Below are positions 51,911 to 60,909 of a stretch of 64,000 bases of DNA, piece after piece. Numbering within the stretch: position 1 is the stretch's first letter; each line of letters opens with the position of its first letter. Source of the DNA: Paracoccus denitrificans (lineage in GTDB: Bacteria > Pseudomonadota > Alphaproteobacteria > Rhodobacterales > Rhodobacteraceae). A program made the position numbers and the translations under genes. The notes beneath the pieces were generated by a model. That model was given only the letters and a program-made list of their open reading frames with translations. It searched no databases and had not been told where the DNA came from. The stretch covers positions 124,001 to 188,000 of the forward strand of contig NZ_FNEA01000003.1 of NCBI RefSeq assembly GCF_900100045.1, read 5' to 3'.

Positions 51911-53217
51911 AAGCCCAGCCGGTCGCGCAGCGAATACCAGCTCATCCCGGTGACCAGCAGCGGCCAGCGCAGCGCGGCGCCGCCGGGAAAAGAGGGCGAG
52001 GGCAGGGCGGCCATGGTGTCGAAGCCCTCGCTCTGCCCCTGCACCGCCTGCGCCATCAGCTTGCCCGCCAAGGTCGCCAGCGCCAGCCCATGCCCGGAAT
52101 AGCCGCTGGCCGACAGGCAATTCGGCGCCGGCCGTGCAAAGCAGGGCATCCGGTTCATGGTGATCGCCAGCGTGCCGCCCCAGGCATGGGTCAGCGCCAC
52201 ATCGGCAAGGTTGGGATAGATTTCCAGCAGCGGCTTGCGCACCTTGGCGGCGATGTCGGTGGGAAAGCGATAGCTGACATTCTCGCCGCCGCCGAAGATC
52301 AGCCGGGTCTCGGGGTCGAGCCGCCAGTAGTTCACCACGAATTTCGTGTCATGCACGCCGATGGGCCTAGTCAGCACCTCGGCCGCGCGCGCGCCCAAGG
52401 GTTCGGTCGCGACGATAAAATTGTTGATCGGCATGACGCGGGCGGCGACATGGGTGTCGAGATTGCCCAGATAGCCATTGGCCGCAAGGATGACGTGATC
52501 GCAGATCACCCGGCCCTTGCCGGTCTGCACCACGCTCTTTTCGCCGGGCTTGCGGGCGTGGCGAATGTGATGGACGTGGCTCAACTCGCGAATCCGCGCC
52601 CCGGCGGCATCCGCCAGGCGTGCCATGCCGATCACCAGGTTCAGCGGATGCAGGTGCCCGGCGCCGTGGTCCAGCTCGCCGGCGGCATAGGCATCCGAGG
52701 GCACCAGCGCCCGGAAGGCATCGCGATCCAGCACCTCGATCCGGTCATAGCCGTAATCGCGGGACAGCCTGTCGACCATGGCGCGGGCATGATCGAACTC
52801 GACGGGCTTGCGAAAGGCATGGGCGATGCCGTCGGCCACCGACACGCCGGCGCGCGCCGCCAGGTCACGGGTCAGGCGCTTGGCCTCCTCGGCCATGTCC
52901 CACAGGCGATGGGCGGTCTCGACGCCCGCCATGCTCTCCAGATCATCGACCTCCAGCCGCTGGCCCGAGCCGAGCTGTCCGCCATTGCGTCCCGACGCGC
53001 CGAAACCGACGCGATGCGCCTCCAGCACCACCACGTCGCGCCCCGCCTCGGCCAGGTGCAGCGCGGCGGAAAGCCCGGTATAGCCCGCGCCGACCACGAC
53101 CACGTCGGCGCGCTCCTCGCCCCGCTGCTGGGGAAAGGCGGGCAGCGGATCGCGGGTCGCGGCGTAAAGGCTGGGCGGATATTCACCAAGCCGGTCGTTG
53201 GAAAACAGCAGGTTCAT
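51907..53217 (-). CDS. puuB: FAD-dependent amine oxidoreductase, PuuB-like
   Basis: A 436-residue DAO-family flavoprotein. 'ERADVVVVGAGYTGLSAALHLAEAGRDVVVLEA' (about 33-65) is the FAD fold, and 'RNGGQLGSGQRLE' the substrate-side loop typical of gamma-glutamylputrescine oxidoreductase; 'CFARPAPNCLSASGYSGHGLALATLAGKLMAQAV' ends the fold. PuuB oxidises gamma-glutamylputrescine to the aldehyde. Start 53217 is chosen over 53247, since the extra codons lie in an intergenic repeat. It is downstream of the PuuA-like gene. Confidence 0.87.
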   Translation of the reverse strand: MNLLFSNDRLGEYPPSLYAATRDPLPAFPQQRGEERADVVVVGAGYTGLSAALHLAEAGRDVVVLEAHRVGFGASGRNGGQLGSGQRLEVDDLESMAGVETAHRLWDMAEEAKRLTRDLAARAGVSVADGIAHAFRKPVEFDHARAMVDRLSRDYGYDRIEVLDRDAFRALVPSDAYAAGELDHGAGHLHPLNLVIGMARLADAAGARIRELSHVHHIRHARKPGEKSVVQTGKGRVICDHVILAANGYLGNLDTHVAARVMPINNFIVATEPLGARAAEVLTRPIGVHDTKFVVNYWRLDPETRLIFGGGENVSYRFPTDIAAKVRKPLLEIYPNLADVALTHAWGGTLAITMNRMPCFARPAPNCLSASGYSGHGLALATLAGKLMAQAVQGQSEGFDTMAALPSPSFPGGAALRWPLLVTGMSWYSLRDRLGF

Positions 53218-53230
53218 GCGTCGGCCCTGG

Positions 53231-53253
53231 CCTTCTTCGTTCTTCAAATACTC
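53231..53253 (-). repeat. Intergenic GAGTATTTGARGAACGAAG repeat, copy 3
   Basis: On the minus strand the sequence is GAGTATTTGAAGAACGAAG followed by AAGG, with one mismatch to the copy at 40503 over 23 bases. It lies between the puuA-like and puuB-like genes, 14 bp before the puuB-like start codon. Confidence 0.55.
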
Positions 53254-53289
53254 ATTCCGGCGGTCCGCGAATCTCCCAAGCCTGCCGAT

Positions 53290-54648
53290 TCAGACGTTCA
53301 ACAGCAGATGCTCGCGTTCCCACGGGCTGATGACTTGCAGGAACTCCTTGTATTCGTTGCGCTTTACGGCCTGATAGACGGCGATGAACTCGGCCCCCAG
53401 CACCTCGCGCATCGCAGCGTTCTCATCCATCAGGTCCAGCGCGTCGCCCAGGTTATAGGGCAGCTCGTCTTGCGACATATAGGCGTCGCCCAGGCATTCG
53501 GCGCGCGGCGCCTCGGCCTCGACCAGGCCCAGATAGCCGCAGGCGAGGCTGGCGGCGAGACCCAGATAGGGGTTGCAATCCATGCCCGCCAGCCGGTTCT
53601 CGATCCGCCGCGATTCCGGGCGAGAGATCGGCACGCGCAGCCCGGTGGTGCGGTTGTCGCGCCCCCATTCCAGGTTGATCGGTGCTGCGAAATCAGGGAC
53701 ATAGCGGCGATAGCTGTTGACATAGGGCGCCAGCAGCGCCACCGCCGCCGGCAGGTGCTTCTGCATCCCGGCGATGAAATGCATGAAGGCCGGGGTCTCG
53801 CGCCCCTGCACGTCCGAAAAGATGTTGCGCCCGTCGTCGATGCCGACGACCGAGTGGTGGATATGCATGGCGCTGCCCGGCTCGCCCTCGATGGGCTTGG
53901 CCATGAAGGTGGCGAAGCAATCGTGGCGCAGCGCGGCCTCGCGGATCAGCCGCTTGAAATAGAATATCTGGTCGGCCAATGCGACCGGATCGCCGTGGTT
54001 CAGGTTGATCTCGACCTGGCCGGCACCGCCTTCCTGCAGGATGCCGTCGATCTCGAACCCTTGTGCCTCGGCAAAGTCGTAGATGTCGTCGATGACCTTG
54101 CCATATTCGTCCACCGCCGACATGGAATAGGCCTGCTTGGCGGCGGCGCGGCGGCCCGAGCGGCCCATGGGCGGCATGATCGGCTGGTTCGGGTCGATGT
54201 TGCGCGCGACCAGGAAGAACTCCATCTCGGGCGCGACGATGGGGCGCCAGCCGCGTTGCCGATACAGGTCCACGATGCGCTTGAGCACGTTGCGCGGCGC
54301 GATGGGCACCGGGTTGCCCGACTGGTCCGAGACGTCGTGGATGACCTGCAAAGTCACGTCCGCTGTCCAGGGCGCGGCCGTCGCGGTCGAAAAGTCCGGC
54401 GTCAGGATCATGTCCGGCTCGGTGAAGGCGCCCGAGGGGTTGTCGGCCCAATCGCCGGTGATGGTTTGCAGAAAGATCGAGTTCGGCAGGTAGAACCGTT
54501 CCTGATGCGCGAATTTCGAGGCGGGCATGGCCTTACCCCGCGCCACGCCGGCGATGTCGGCGACGATGCATTCCACCTCGTCCAGCCGGCGCCCGGCGAC
54601 GTAGTCCTGCGCGGCCGAGGGGGTTTCGTCGATCCAATGCGGTTTCAT
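53290..54648 (-). CDS. puuA: Glutamine synthetase-family ligase, PuuA-like
   Basis: A 452-residue glutamine synthetase III/PuuA-type enzyme. 'EMEFFLVARN' (about 141-150), 'GAGQVEINLNHGDPVALADQIFYFK' (about 207-231), 'SAMHIHHSVVG' (about 256-266), and 'RIENRLAGMDCNPYLGLAASLACG' (about 350-373) are the metal, ATP and substrate elements. PuuA joins glutamate to putrescine. It overlaps the amidotransferase gene by 4 bp, and the order puuD-like, puuA, puuB is the putrescine utilisation layout. Confidence 0.9.
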   Translation of the reverse strand: MKPHWIDETPSAAQDYVAGRRLDEVECIVADIAGVARGKAMPASKFAHQERFYLPNSIFLQTITGDWADNPSGAFTEPDMILTPDFSTATAAPWTADVTLQVIHDVSDQSGNPVPIAPRNVLKRIVDLYRQRGWRPIVAPEMEFFLVARNIDPNQPIMPPMGRSGRRAAAKQAYSMSAVDEYGKVIDDIYDFAEAQGFEIDGILQEGGAGQVEINLNHGDPVALADQIFYFKRLIREAALRHDCFATFMAKPIEGEPGSAMHIHHSVVGIDDGRNIFSDVQGRETPAFMHFIAGMQKHLPAAVALLAPYVNSYRRYVPDFAAPINLEWGRDNRTTGLRVPISRPESRRIENRLAGMDCNPYLGLAASLACGYLGLVEAEAPRAECLGDAYMSQDELPYNLGDALDLMDENAAMREVLGAEFIAVYQAVKRNEYKEFLQVISPWEREHLLLNV

Positions 54649-55361
54649 GCGGCCCCCTGCCGGATTTGCGTCTGTGCCCGGAAAGCGGCGGGATCCTTGA
54701 AGAACGCCTCGATCCGGTCGGCGATGCCGGTCGATTGCCGCGGCGTGCCCATGCGGGCGCGGGCGCTGTCCAGCAACGGCTCGGGCACCGTGCCGCGGGC
54801 ACGATGCTCGATCAGCCCTTCGATGAAGCTGTCGGAAAACTCGGGATGTGCCTGCACGGAAAAAGCGCGGTCGTCATAGATGAGCGCGGCGTTTTCGCAA
54901 AAGGCGTTGCGGGCAAGCACCTCGGCCCCTTCCGGCCGCCGGATCACCTGATCCTGGTGCCAGGCGTTCAGCGTGACCCTCTCGCCGCCGAAATCGTAGT
55001 CCTGCGCGCCCACCGCCCAGCCGTCCGGGTGCTTGATCACCGCGCCGCCCAGCGCCTGGGCGATGATCTGGTGCCCGAAGCAGATGCCGACCAAGGGAAC
55101 ATGCTCGGCATAGGCGGCGCGGATGAAGTCCTGGAGCGGCGGGATGAAGGCGTGGTCTTCGTAGACGCCATGACGCGAGCCGGTCAGCAGCCAGCCCTGC
55201 GCGTCATGGACGCCCTGCGGGAACTCCATGTCCTCGACGTGATAGCTGGAGAATTCGAAGCCGCGCCCGGCAAGAAGGCGTTCGAACATGGTGTCGTAAT
55301 CGCCCAGATCGCCGCGAAGCTCCTCGGGCGATTGGCCGCATTTGAGAATGCCGATACGCAT
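54645..55361 (-). CDS. Class I glutamine amidotransferase, gamma-glutamyl hydrolase-like
   Basis: A 238-residue stand-alone GATase1 protein. The catalytic C94 is in 'LVGICFGHQIIAQALGG' and the His in 'SVQAHPEFSD'. In this operon it probably releases the amine product from gamma-glutamyl intermediates, the role of PuuD, although it belongs to the GMP-synthase-like subgroup rather than the peptidase C26 type. First gene of the operon; divergent from the aminotransferase gene. Confidence 0.85.
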   Translation of the reverse strand: MRIGILKCGQSPEELRGDLGDYDTMFERLLAGRGFEFSSYHVEDMEFPQGVHDAQGWLLTGSRHGVYEDHAFIPPLQDFIRAAYAEHVPLVGICFGHQIIAQALGGAVIKHPDGWAVGAQDYDFGGERVTLNAWHQDQVIRRPEGAEVLARNAFCENAALIYDDRAFSVQAHPEFSDSFIEGLIEHRARGTVPEPLLDSARARMGTPRQSTGIADRIEAFFKDPAAFRAQTQIRQGAA

Positions 55362-55500
55362 GGATTGGCCTGTCGGTTGTTCGCCTTCAAGCTAGTCGCG
55401 AGGGCGGGCGCGGGCAAGGGGGGCTGCGACCTTCCGCGGGGCTGGCCCATGCCTGCGGGCCGCGCTAGGCTTGCTGTGAAACCAGCAGAAAGGATCGGCC

Positions 55501-56628
55501 ATGCCCGGATTTCGCCCCGATGTGGACCCCGAGGGATTGCAGGAGTTCTCGGTCGTCTTCACCGACCGCTCGCTCAATCACATGTCGCAGAAATTCCAGG
55601 GCGCGATGCGCGACATCTCGGCCATGCTGCGCGAGGTCTATGGCGCCGAGGCCGTGGCGCTGGTCCCCGGCGGCGGCACCTGCGCCATGGAGGCGGTGGC
55701 GCGCCAGTTCGGCCGCGACGCCCATGCGCTGATCGTCAGGAACGGCTTTTTCAGCTATCGCTGGAGCCAGATCTTCGAGGCGGGCGGCTTTGCGCGCCAG
55801 ACCACGGTGATGATGGCCCGGCCGCAGGGCAACGAGCCCCGCGCGCCCTTCGCCCCCGCGCCCATCGACGAGGTGGTGGCCAAGATCCGCGACACCCGAC
55901 CCGATGCCGTGTTCGCCCCGCATGTCGAGACGGCGGCGGGCATGATCCTGCCCGACGACTACATCAAGGCGCTGGCCGATGCCGCGCATGAGGTCGGCGC
56001 GATCATGGTGCTGGACTGCATCGCCTCGGGCGCGATCTGGGTGGACATGCGCGAAACCGGCGTGGACGTGCTGATCTCGGCCCCGCAAAAGGGCTGGTCG
56101 GCCTCGCCCTCGGCCGGGATGGTCATGCTGTCGCCGCGCGGGGTCGAGCGGCTGGAGACCACGGTCAGCGACAGCTTCGCGCTGGACCTGAAGAAATGGC
56201 GCGCGATCATGAAGGCTTACGAGGACGGCGGCCATGCCTATCACGCCACGCTGCCGACCGACGCGCTTCTGGGCCTGCGCGACGCGATGAACGAGACGCG
56301 CGATTTCGGCCTGGAGGCGGCGCGCGAGGCGCAATGGCGGCTGGGCGATGCGGTGCGTTCGGAACTGGCGCGGCGCGGGCTGCGCTCGGTCGCGGCCGAG
56401 GGCTTTGCCGCACCGGGGGTCGTGGTCTGCTATACCGACGATCCCGAGGTGCAAAGCGGCCGCAAGTTCCTTGCCGCCGGCTATCAGATCGCCGCGGGCG
56501 TGCCCTTGCAGGTGAACGAGGGTGAGGGCTTCCGCACCTTCCGCATCGGGCTGTTCGGGCTGGACAAGCTTGGCGATGTCGAGGGCACGCTGGCGCGGCT
56601 GATTCCCGCCTTCGACGCGGCGTTCTGA
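55501..56628 (+). CDS. Class V aminotransferase
   Basis: A 375-residue fold-type I PLP enzyme of the alanine-glyoxylate/serine-pyruvate aminotransferase group. 'LVPGGGTCAMEAVARQF' (54-70) binds the phosphate, 'VLDCIASGAIW' with D172 contacts the pyridine nitrogen, and K197 in 'SAPQKGWSASPS' is the Schiff-base lysine. The substrate is unknown; divergent placement from the gamma-glutamyl-amine operon suggests it acts on an aldehyde or amine from the same route. Confidence 0.88.
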   Translation: MPGFRPDVDPEGLQEFSVVFTDRSLNHMSQKFQGAMRDISAMLREVYGAEAVALVPGGGTCAMEAVARQFGRDAHALIVRNGFFSYRWSQIFEAGGFARQTTVMMARPQGNEPRAPFAPAPIDEVVAKIRDTRPDAVFAPHVETAAGMILPDDYIKALADAAHEVGAIMVLDCIASGAIWVDMRETGVDVLISAPQKGWSASPSAGMVMLSPRGVERLETTVSDSFALDLKKWRAIMKAYEDGGHAYHATLPTDALLGLRDAMNETRDFGLEAAREAQWRLGDAVRSELARRGLRSVAAEGFAAPGVVVCYTDDPEVQSGRKFLAAGYQIAAGVPLQVNEGEGFRTFRIGLFGLDKLGDVEGTLARLIPAFDAAF

Positions 56629-56671
56629 GGCGGGGCGCGGGAAATCGGGGCGGGCGCGGGAACGATCTGCG

Positions 56672-56685
56672 CCCCTTCGGGGTTT
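56672..56685 (+). terminator. Short hairpin after the aminotransferase gene
   Basis: CCCC-TTC-GGGG followed by TTT, 43 bp after the stop codon. The small stem makes this a tentative terminator. Confidence 0.4.
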
Positions 56686-56726
56686 GCCTTCCGAAAACCG
56701 ATACAGCCCTGTGAAAGGACAATATC

Positions 56727-57155
56727 ATGGCGAACCACGAAGCCACCGCCGACGAAATCAAGGCCAAGGCGCGCGATGCCGCCGACGATGTGGGCCGTCA
56801 CGCCCGCCGTGCGGCCGACGAGGCCAACGAAGCCCTCGAGACCGCGCGCGAGCACGGCGCCGAACTTTACGAGACCGCCCGCGAGAAGGGGGCCGAATTC
56901 GTCGAAACGGCCAAGAAACGCGGCGCCGAATATGCGGACACGGTGCGCGAGCGCGGCCATGAATATGCCGAGCGCGCCCGCGACGAGGCCCGCCGGCTTT
57001 ATCGCCAGGGCGAACGCCAGGCGCATGAGGTCGCTGCCCATGCCGAGGAATATTACGACGAGGTCTCGGACATGGTGCGGCGCCATCCGGCGCAGGCGCT
57101 GGGGATCGCGGCCGGCGTCGGCTTCCTGCTGGGCCTGATCATCGCGCGCCGCTGA
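56727..57155 (+). CDS. YqjD/ElaB-like (DUF883) protein
   Basis: A 142-residue protein: a long charged amphipathic helix with about ten-residue periodicity (repeats of 'A.E.GAE..ETA...GAE') from 10 to 105, then a C-terminal membrane anchor 'HPAQALGIAAGVGFLLGLIIARR'. This is the DUF883 plan of ElaB and YqjD, inner-membrane proteins that tether ribosomes in stationary phase. AAAGGA lies upstream. It is 7 bp before a partner membrane gene. Confidence 0.87.
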   Translation: MANHEATADEIKAKARDAADDVGRHARRAADEANEALETAREHGAELYETAREKGAEFVETAKKRGAEYADTVRERGHEYAERARDEARRLYRQGERQAHEVAAHAEEYYDEVSDMVRRHPAQALGIAAGVGFLLGLIIARR

Positions 57156-57162
57156 GCTTTCG

Positions 57163-57858
57163 ATGTTCGACTATACCAGGAACCTGCAGCTTGCCCTGAC
57201 CGACAGGCTGCGCCGCGCCGGGCTGGGCGCCGGGGCGGGGGTGGCCCTGCTGATCGGGGCCGGCTTCCTGCTGGCGGCGCTGTGGACCTGGCTTGCCCAT
57301 CATCTGGGCTGGGGGGCGCTTGGCGCCTCTCTGGCCATCGGCATCGGCTTCGTCCTGATCGGGCTGGTCGTGATGCTGGTGGCGAAAAGGGAGCGCCATC
57401 CCGTCCCGACCACCGACGAGCTGAAGGCCGAGGTCGAGCAGCGGCTGATGCTTGCCGCCGATGTCGCCATCGGAAAGGCCACAGGCGCGGCGGATGCGGC
57501 GCTGGAGCGTGCCTCGCAAAAGGCCAGCCTGCTGATGGAACAGGCCGAGCAGCGGGTGCATTCGGTGACCGACAGCCTGTCCTACAAGGCCGACCGCATG
57601 GCCGACCGGGCCGAGGCTCGCGTCTATGGCGCCGCGCGGCGGGCGGGCGAGGGGGCGGCGCGCAAGCTGGGCCTGCCGCCCGATGCGCTGCGCCGCGCTG
57701 CGGGACAGGTCCAGGGCGCCTCGCAGTCGCGGGCGGCGGCCATCGCGCCGCTGATCGGCGCCTTTGCGGTGGGCATGACCCTTGCTTCGCGCTTGCAGGC
57801 CCGGCGCCATCGCGACGAGCCGGATGAGGCGGAGGACTGGGATGACGGCCGCCATTGA
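57163..57858 (+). CDS. Holin-X/YqjE-like membrane protein
   Basis: A 231-residue protein with two membrane helices in the first third ('GVALLIGAGFLLAALWTWLAH' and 'LAIGIGFVLIGLVVMLVA'), followed by a helical Ala/Glu/Arg-rich region and a possible third segment near 200. The start matches the putative phage-holin superfamily III/YqjE type. Following a DUF883 gene, it corresponds to the yqjD-yqjE pair of enterobacteria, so it is an envelope protein and not a phage remnant. Confidence 0.75.
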   Translation: MFDYTRNLQLALTDRLRRAGLGAGAGVALLIGAGFLLAALWTWLAHHLGWGALGASLAIGIGFVLIGLVVMLVAKRERHPVPTTDELKAEVEQRLMLAADVAIGKATGAADAALERASQKASLLMEQAEQRVHSVTDSLSYKADRMADRAEARVYGAARRAGEGAARKLGLPPDALRRAAGQVQGASQSRAAAIAPLIGAFAVGMTLASRLQARRHRDEPDEAEDWDDGRH

Positions 57859-57886
57859 GCGCTTCGGCCGCGCCGCGCCGACAAAC

Positions 57887-57915
57887 GAATGACCCCGCCA
57901 TTGGCGGGGTCATTC
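57887..57915. terminator. Strong bidirectional terminator
   Basis: GAATGACCCCGCC-ATT-GGCGGGGTCATTC, a perfect 13-bp stem between the convergent YqjE-like and grxD genes. Confidence 0.8.
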
Positions 57916-57945
57916 ATGTCCAGGATGCGGGATGCGCGCCTGCCG

Positions 57946-58308
57946 TCAGGCGTTCGCCTCGCGGATCTTCTCGGCGGCGTCCTTGTCATAGGTCACGCCC
58001 GCCTTGTCGAAAAGCTGGTCCAACTCGCCCGACAGCGTCATCTCGGTGACAATGTCGCAGCCGCCGACGAACTCGCCCTTGACATAGAGCTGCGGGATGG
58101 TGGGCCAGTCCGAGAAATCCTTGATCCCTTGCCGGATCGTGTCATCGGCAAGCACGTTCACGTCGCGATACTGGACGTTCATGTAGTTCAGCACCCCGGC
58201 CACGCGGCTTGAAAAGCCGCATTGGGGCATTTCCTTGGTCCCTTTCATGAACAGGACGACATCGTCTCCGTCGATCGTCTCCTGGATCTGCTGGCGTGCA
58301 TCGGTCAT
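57946..58308 (-). CDS. grxD: Monothiol glutaredoxin Grx4
   Basis: A 120-residue CGFS-type glutaredoxin with C30 in '[13 protein letters not shown]', 'KGTKEMP' before it, and '[20 protein letters not shown]' as the glutathione site. It carries and transfers [2Fe-2S] clusters and works with BolA proteins. It is directly downstream of bolA, a conserved partnership. Confidence 0.94.
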   Translation of the reverse strand: MTDARQQIQETIDGDDVVLFMKGTKEMPQCGFSSRVAGVLNYMNVQYRDVNVLADDTIRQGIKDFSDWPTIPQLYVKGEFVGGCDIVTEMTLSGELDQLFDKAGVTYDKDAAEKIREANA

Positions 58309-58359
58309 TCTGCTGGTCCTTGCTGAAGCGCCGCCACGACGCGACGCTTGCGGTTGATC

Positions 58360-58602
58360 TTACTCGGGTGCCTTGGTGGTCAGCGCAAGCGCGTGCAGCG
58401 CCCCGTTCGGCCCGTCCATATGGCCCTGCAGGGCGGCATAGACGGCGCGCTGCTGCTGCACGCGGTTCTGGCCGCGGAAGCTTTCGTCGATCACCTCGGC
58501 CGCATAATGGTTTCCGTCTCCGGCAAGGTCGGTGATCGTGATCTTGGCATGCGGAAATGCAGCGCGGATCAGGGCTTCGATATCCTGGGCTTCCATCGCC
58601 AT
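58360..58602 (-). CDS. bolA: BolA-family protein
   Basis: An 80-residue BolA/IbaG-type protein: 'IEALIRAAFPHAKITITDLAGDGNHYAAEVI' and 'RVQQQRAVYAAL'. 'HYAAEV' carries the conserved His that co-ligates the Fe-S cluster with CGFS glutaredoxins. The ATG at 58602 follows AAAGGA; the frame is open 72 bases upstream without homology. Confidence 0.92.
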   Translation of the reverse strand: MAMEAQDIEALIRAAFPHAKITITDLAGDGNHYAAEVIDESFRGQNRVQQQRAVYAALQGHMDGPNGALHALALTTKAPE

Positions 58603-58822
58603 GGCGGATCCTTTCTTTGTTCTCTCTGATGTAGGGGAAGCCCGCGCGGGCCGCAAGATCGGCCGGCAGGGCATTGATGCCGGGCCGGGAAAACGGCCTC
58701 AGCCGGATCGCGCAGGCCGCCGCCAGGGACACCGTCGGCGGGGCCCGGCATGGTGCGGGGGGCCGATGCCATCCGGTGGGGATCGCCTGCGCGCCATCCC
58801 GGGCCGGCGGCCGGAACGCAAA

Positions 58823-58844
58823 GGGCCGGGCGAATGCCCGGCCC
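58823..58844 (-). terminator. Terminator downstream of the BI-1 gene
   Basis: GGGCCGGGC-gaat-GCCCGGCCC, a perfect 9-bp stem. In the minus direction it is followed by TTTGCG, placed 25 bp after the BI-1 stop. Confidence 0.7.
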
Positions 58845-58869
58845 CATGATCCATTTTGCTATTCCGCGA

Positions 58870-59640
58870 TCACTCGCGGTTGCCGAGGAATTGCAGCAGG
58901 AACATGAACAGGTTCAGGAAGTCCAGGTAAAGCTGCAACGCACCCATGATCGCGGCCTTGCCCAGGAAGTCGCGGTCGGAATTCGCCAGTTGCAGATAGG
59001 TGTTCTTGATGTTCTGCGTGTCATAGGCGGTCAGGCCGGCAAAGATCAGCACGCCGATCGCCGAGATGGCGAACTGCATCGCGCTGGATTGCAGGAAGAT
59101 GTTCACGATCATGGCGACGATCAGGCCGATCAGGCCCATCATCAGGAAGGTGCCCATCCCCGACAGGTCGCGCTTGGTCGTATAGCCGTAAAGCGACAGC
59201 CCCGAGAAGGCGATGGCGGTGATCAGGAAGGTCTGGATGATCGAGAAGCTGGTATAGGCCGCGAAGATCCAGCTGATCGAGATGCCCATCACCGCGGCGA
59301 AGGCATAGAACAGCGTCGTCGCACCCTGCACCGACAGCCGGTTCAACGCGGCGCCGAAGGCGAATACCATGACCAGCGGCGCAAACATCACCACCCACTT
59401 CAGGGGCGACAGATACAGCGTCTTGCCGAACTCGGTCAGGTAATGGCCGTTGCCGAGCGCCCATTGCGTGGGCGTGTCGGAAAGCGCGAGCCCCGCCATG
59501 CCCCATGCGGCGCCGGCAGTGACCAGCATGCCCACGGCCATCAGGCCATAGACCTTGTTCATATAGGCGCGCAGGCCCTCATCCACGGCAGCCGAGCGCG
59601 TCGCGGTCCCGGCCGTGCGGATCGAATTGTAGTCTTGCAT
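58870..59640 (-). CDS. Bax inhibitor-1/YccA-family membrane protein
   Basis: A 256-residue protein with seven hydrophobic segments. 'GLRAYMNKVYGLMAVGMLVTAGAAW' starts the fold and 'LTAYDTQNIKNTYLQ' (about 205-219), containing the conserved Asp of the pH-sensing latch, ends it. The last segment is 'LQLYLDFLNLFMFLLQFLG'. BI-1 proteins leak calcium or protons and modulate membrane proteases. The ATG at 59640 has GGGGAGA; the 28-codon upstream extension is rejected. Confidence 0.92.
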   Translation of the reverse strand: MQDYNSIRTAGTATRSAAVDEGLRAYMNKVYGLMAVGMLVTAGAAWGMAGLALSDTPTQWALGNGHYLTEFGKTLYLSPLKWVVMFAPLVMVFAFGAALNRLSVQGATTLFYAFAAVMGISISWIFAAYTSFSIIQTFLITAIAFSGLSLYGYTTKRDLSGMGTFLMMGLIGLIVAMIVNIFLQSSAMQFAISAIGVLIFAGLTAYDTQNIKNTYLQLANSDRDFLGKAAIMGALQLYLDFLNLFMFLLQFLGNRE

Positions 59641-59762
59641 AGGTTCTCCCCGGTCGAAAATCGCGGTGCGGCCCGGATGGCCCACCATCCACGCAGATAT
59701 TGGCAAAGGACGCCGGTTTTTCAATGCGCAACCGTCGGTTTTGCCGCCCTCTGACGAAAATT

Positions 59763-60731
59763 TCAGATGCTAATGATCACCTTGCCGGTCGAACGCCGGG
59801 TTTCGAGCAGTTCGTAACCCTCGGCCAGCCGCTCCAGCGGCAAGGTGACGCCGACATGCGGGCGCAGGCGGCCCTGTTCGTAAAGCGCGAAAAGCGAGGC
59901 GATGTCCCGTTCCAGCAATACGGGATCGAGCTTGCGATAGCCGCCCCAATAGAAGCCGTGGATGGCGATGTTCTTGACCAGGGCGTGGTTCAGGGGCAGG
60001 GCCGGGGGCTTGCCGCCGGCAAAGCCGATGACCAGGAAGCGGCCGCCGGGGCGCAGGGCGCCGAAGGCCGCCTCGCCGGGCGCGTCGCCCACGGGATCGT
60101 AGACCACGTCGACGCCGCCCAGATCGCGCAGCGCGGCGCGCAGGTCGGGGCAGGTCCCGCTGTCGATGCAATCCGTGGCGCCCGCGGCCCGCGCCGCCGC
60201 AAGCTTGCCGTCGCCCCGCCCCACCGCGATGACGCGCGCGCCAAGGGCGGCGCCGATCTCGACCGCCGTCAGCCCGACGCCGCCCGCAGCACCCAGAACG
60301 GCCAGGGTCTCGCCCGCGCGCAGTCCGGCACGCAGGGTCAGGGCGAAATGGCTAGTGCCATAGGCGATCAGGAAGCCCGCCGCCTCTTCATAGCTCATCG
60401 CGTCGGGAATCGGGTGGCAGCATTCGGCGGGAAACAGGTTGGCCTGCGCCATGGTGCCCTGGCTTTGCACGACGACGCGGGTGCCCGGCGCCAAGGCCAC
60501 GCCCTCGCCCGCGGCCAGGATCTCGCCCGCACCTTCGAGGCCCGGGACAAAGGGCAGGGGCGGCGTCTCCTGATAGCGCCCCCCGGTCATCAGCAGGTCG
60601 GCGAAGTTCAGCGCGGCCGCCCGCATGCCGACCAGCACCTCGCCCGGGCCGGGCGGGGCCAGCGTCATCTCACCCGCGACAGGCGAGCCCGACATTGTCT
60701 TGATTTGCATCATTTTCCACGTCGTCCGCAT
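59763..60731 (-). CDS. Zinc-independent quinone oxidoreductase, MDR family
   Basis: A 322-residue NADPH:quinone oxidoreductase-like MDR enzyme. 'NFADLLMTGGRYQETPPLPFVPGLEGAGEI' is the catalytic-domain signature without the zinc cysteines, and 'LAVLGAAGGVGLTAVEIGAALGARVIAVGR' the cofactor fold with the A-A-G-G-V-G motif. The ATG at 60731 is chosen because GGAGG lies 5 bp upstream. It is divergent from an XRE regulator. Confidence 0.88.
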   Translation of the reverse strand: MRTTWKMMQIKTMSGSPVAGEMTLAPPGPGEVLVGMRAAALNFADLLMTGGRYQETPPLPFVPGLEGAGEILAAGEGVALAPGTRVVVQSQGTMAQANLFPAECCHPIPDAMSYEEAAGFLIAYGTSHFALTLRAGLRAGETLAVLGAAGGVGLTAVEIGAALGARVIAVGRGDGKLAAARAAGATDCIDSGTCPDLRAALRDLGGVDVVYDPVGDAPGEAAFGALRPGGRFLVIGFAGGKPPALPLNHALVKNIAIHGFYWGGYRKLDPVLLERDIASLFALYEQGRLRPHVGVTLPLERLAEGYELLETRRSTGKVIISI

Positions 60732-60909
60732 GATTCCTCCCATCCTGCCGCCATGTTGCCTGGGTCGCTTTCTTCCATGTTTCCCGGGGGTTCGGCCATA
60801 GACATTCGGCGTTTGCGAGCGATTGTCTTTTTGGACAAGTGGCCATTATCGACCTCGAAAATCGCGGTAATGTGGTGTAGCGCCCGTTTAGATTGAGTGA
60901 GGTGTTACC

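Noticed and set aside
48755..52120. Minus-strand open frame of 1121 codons
   Set aside because: It lies opposite rpoZ, spoT, the DUF2062 gene and part of puuB, has His/Arg/Gly-rich low-complexity translation and no motifs; long antisense frames are expected at this GC.
51646..54879. Plus-strand open frame of 1077 codons
   Set aside because: It is antisense to the puuB and puuA-like genes, which have clear catalytic motifs; the translation is compositionally biased with no domain.
57163..57858. Prophage holin
   Set aside because: The only holin-like gene follows a DUF883 gene in a housekeeping setting and no phage structural, lysis or replication gene occurs nearby.
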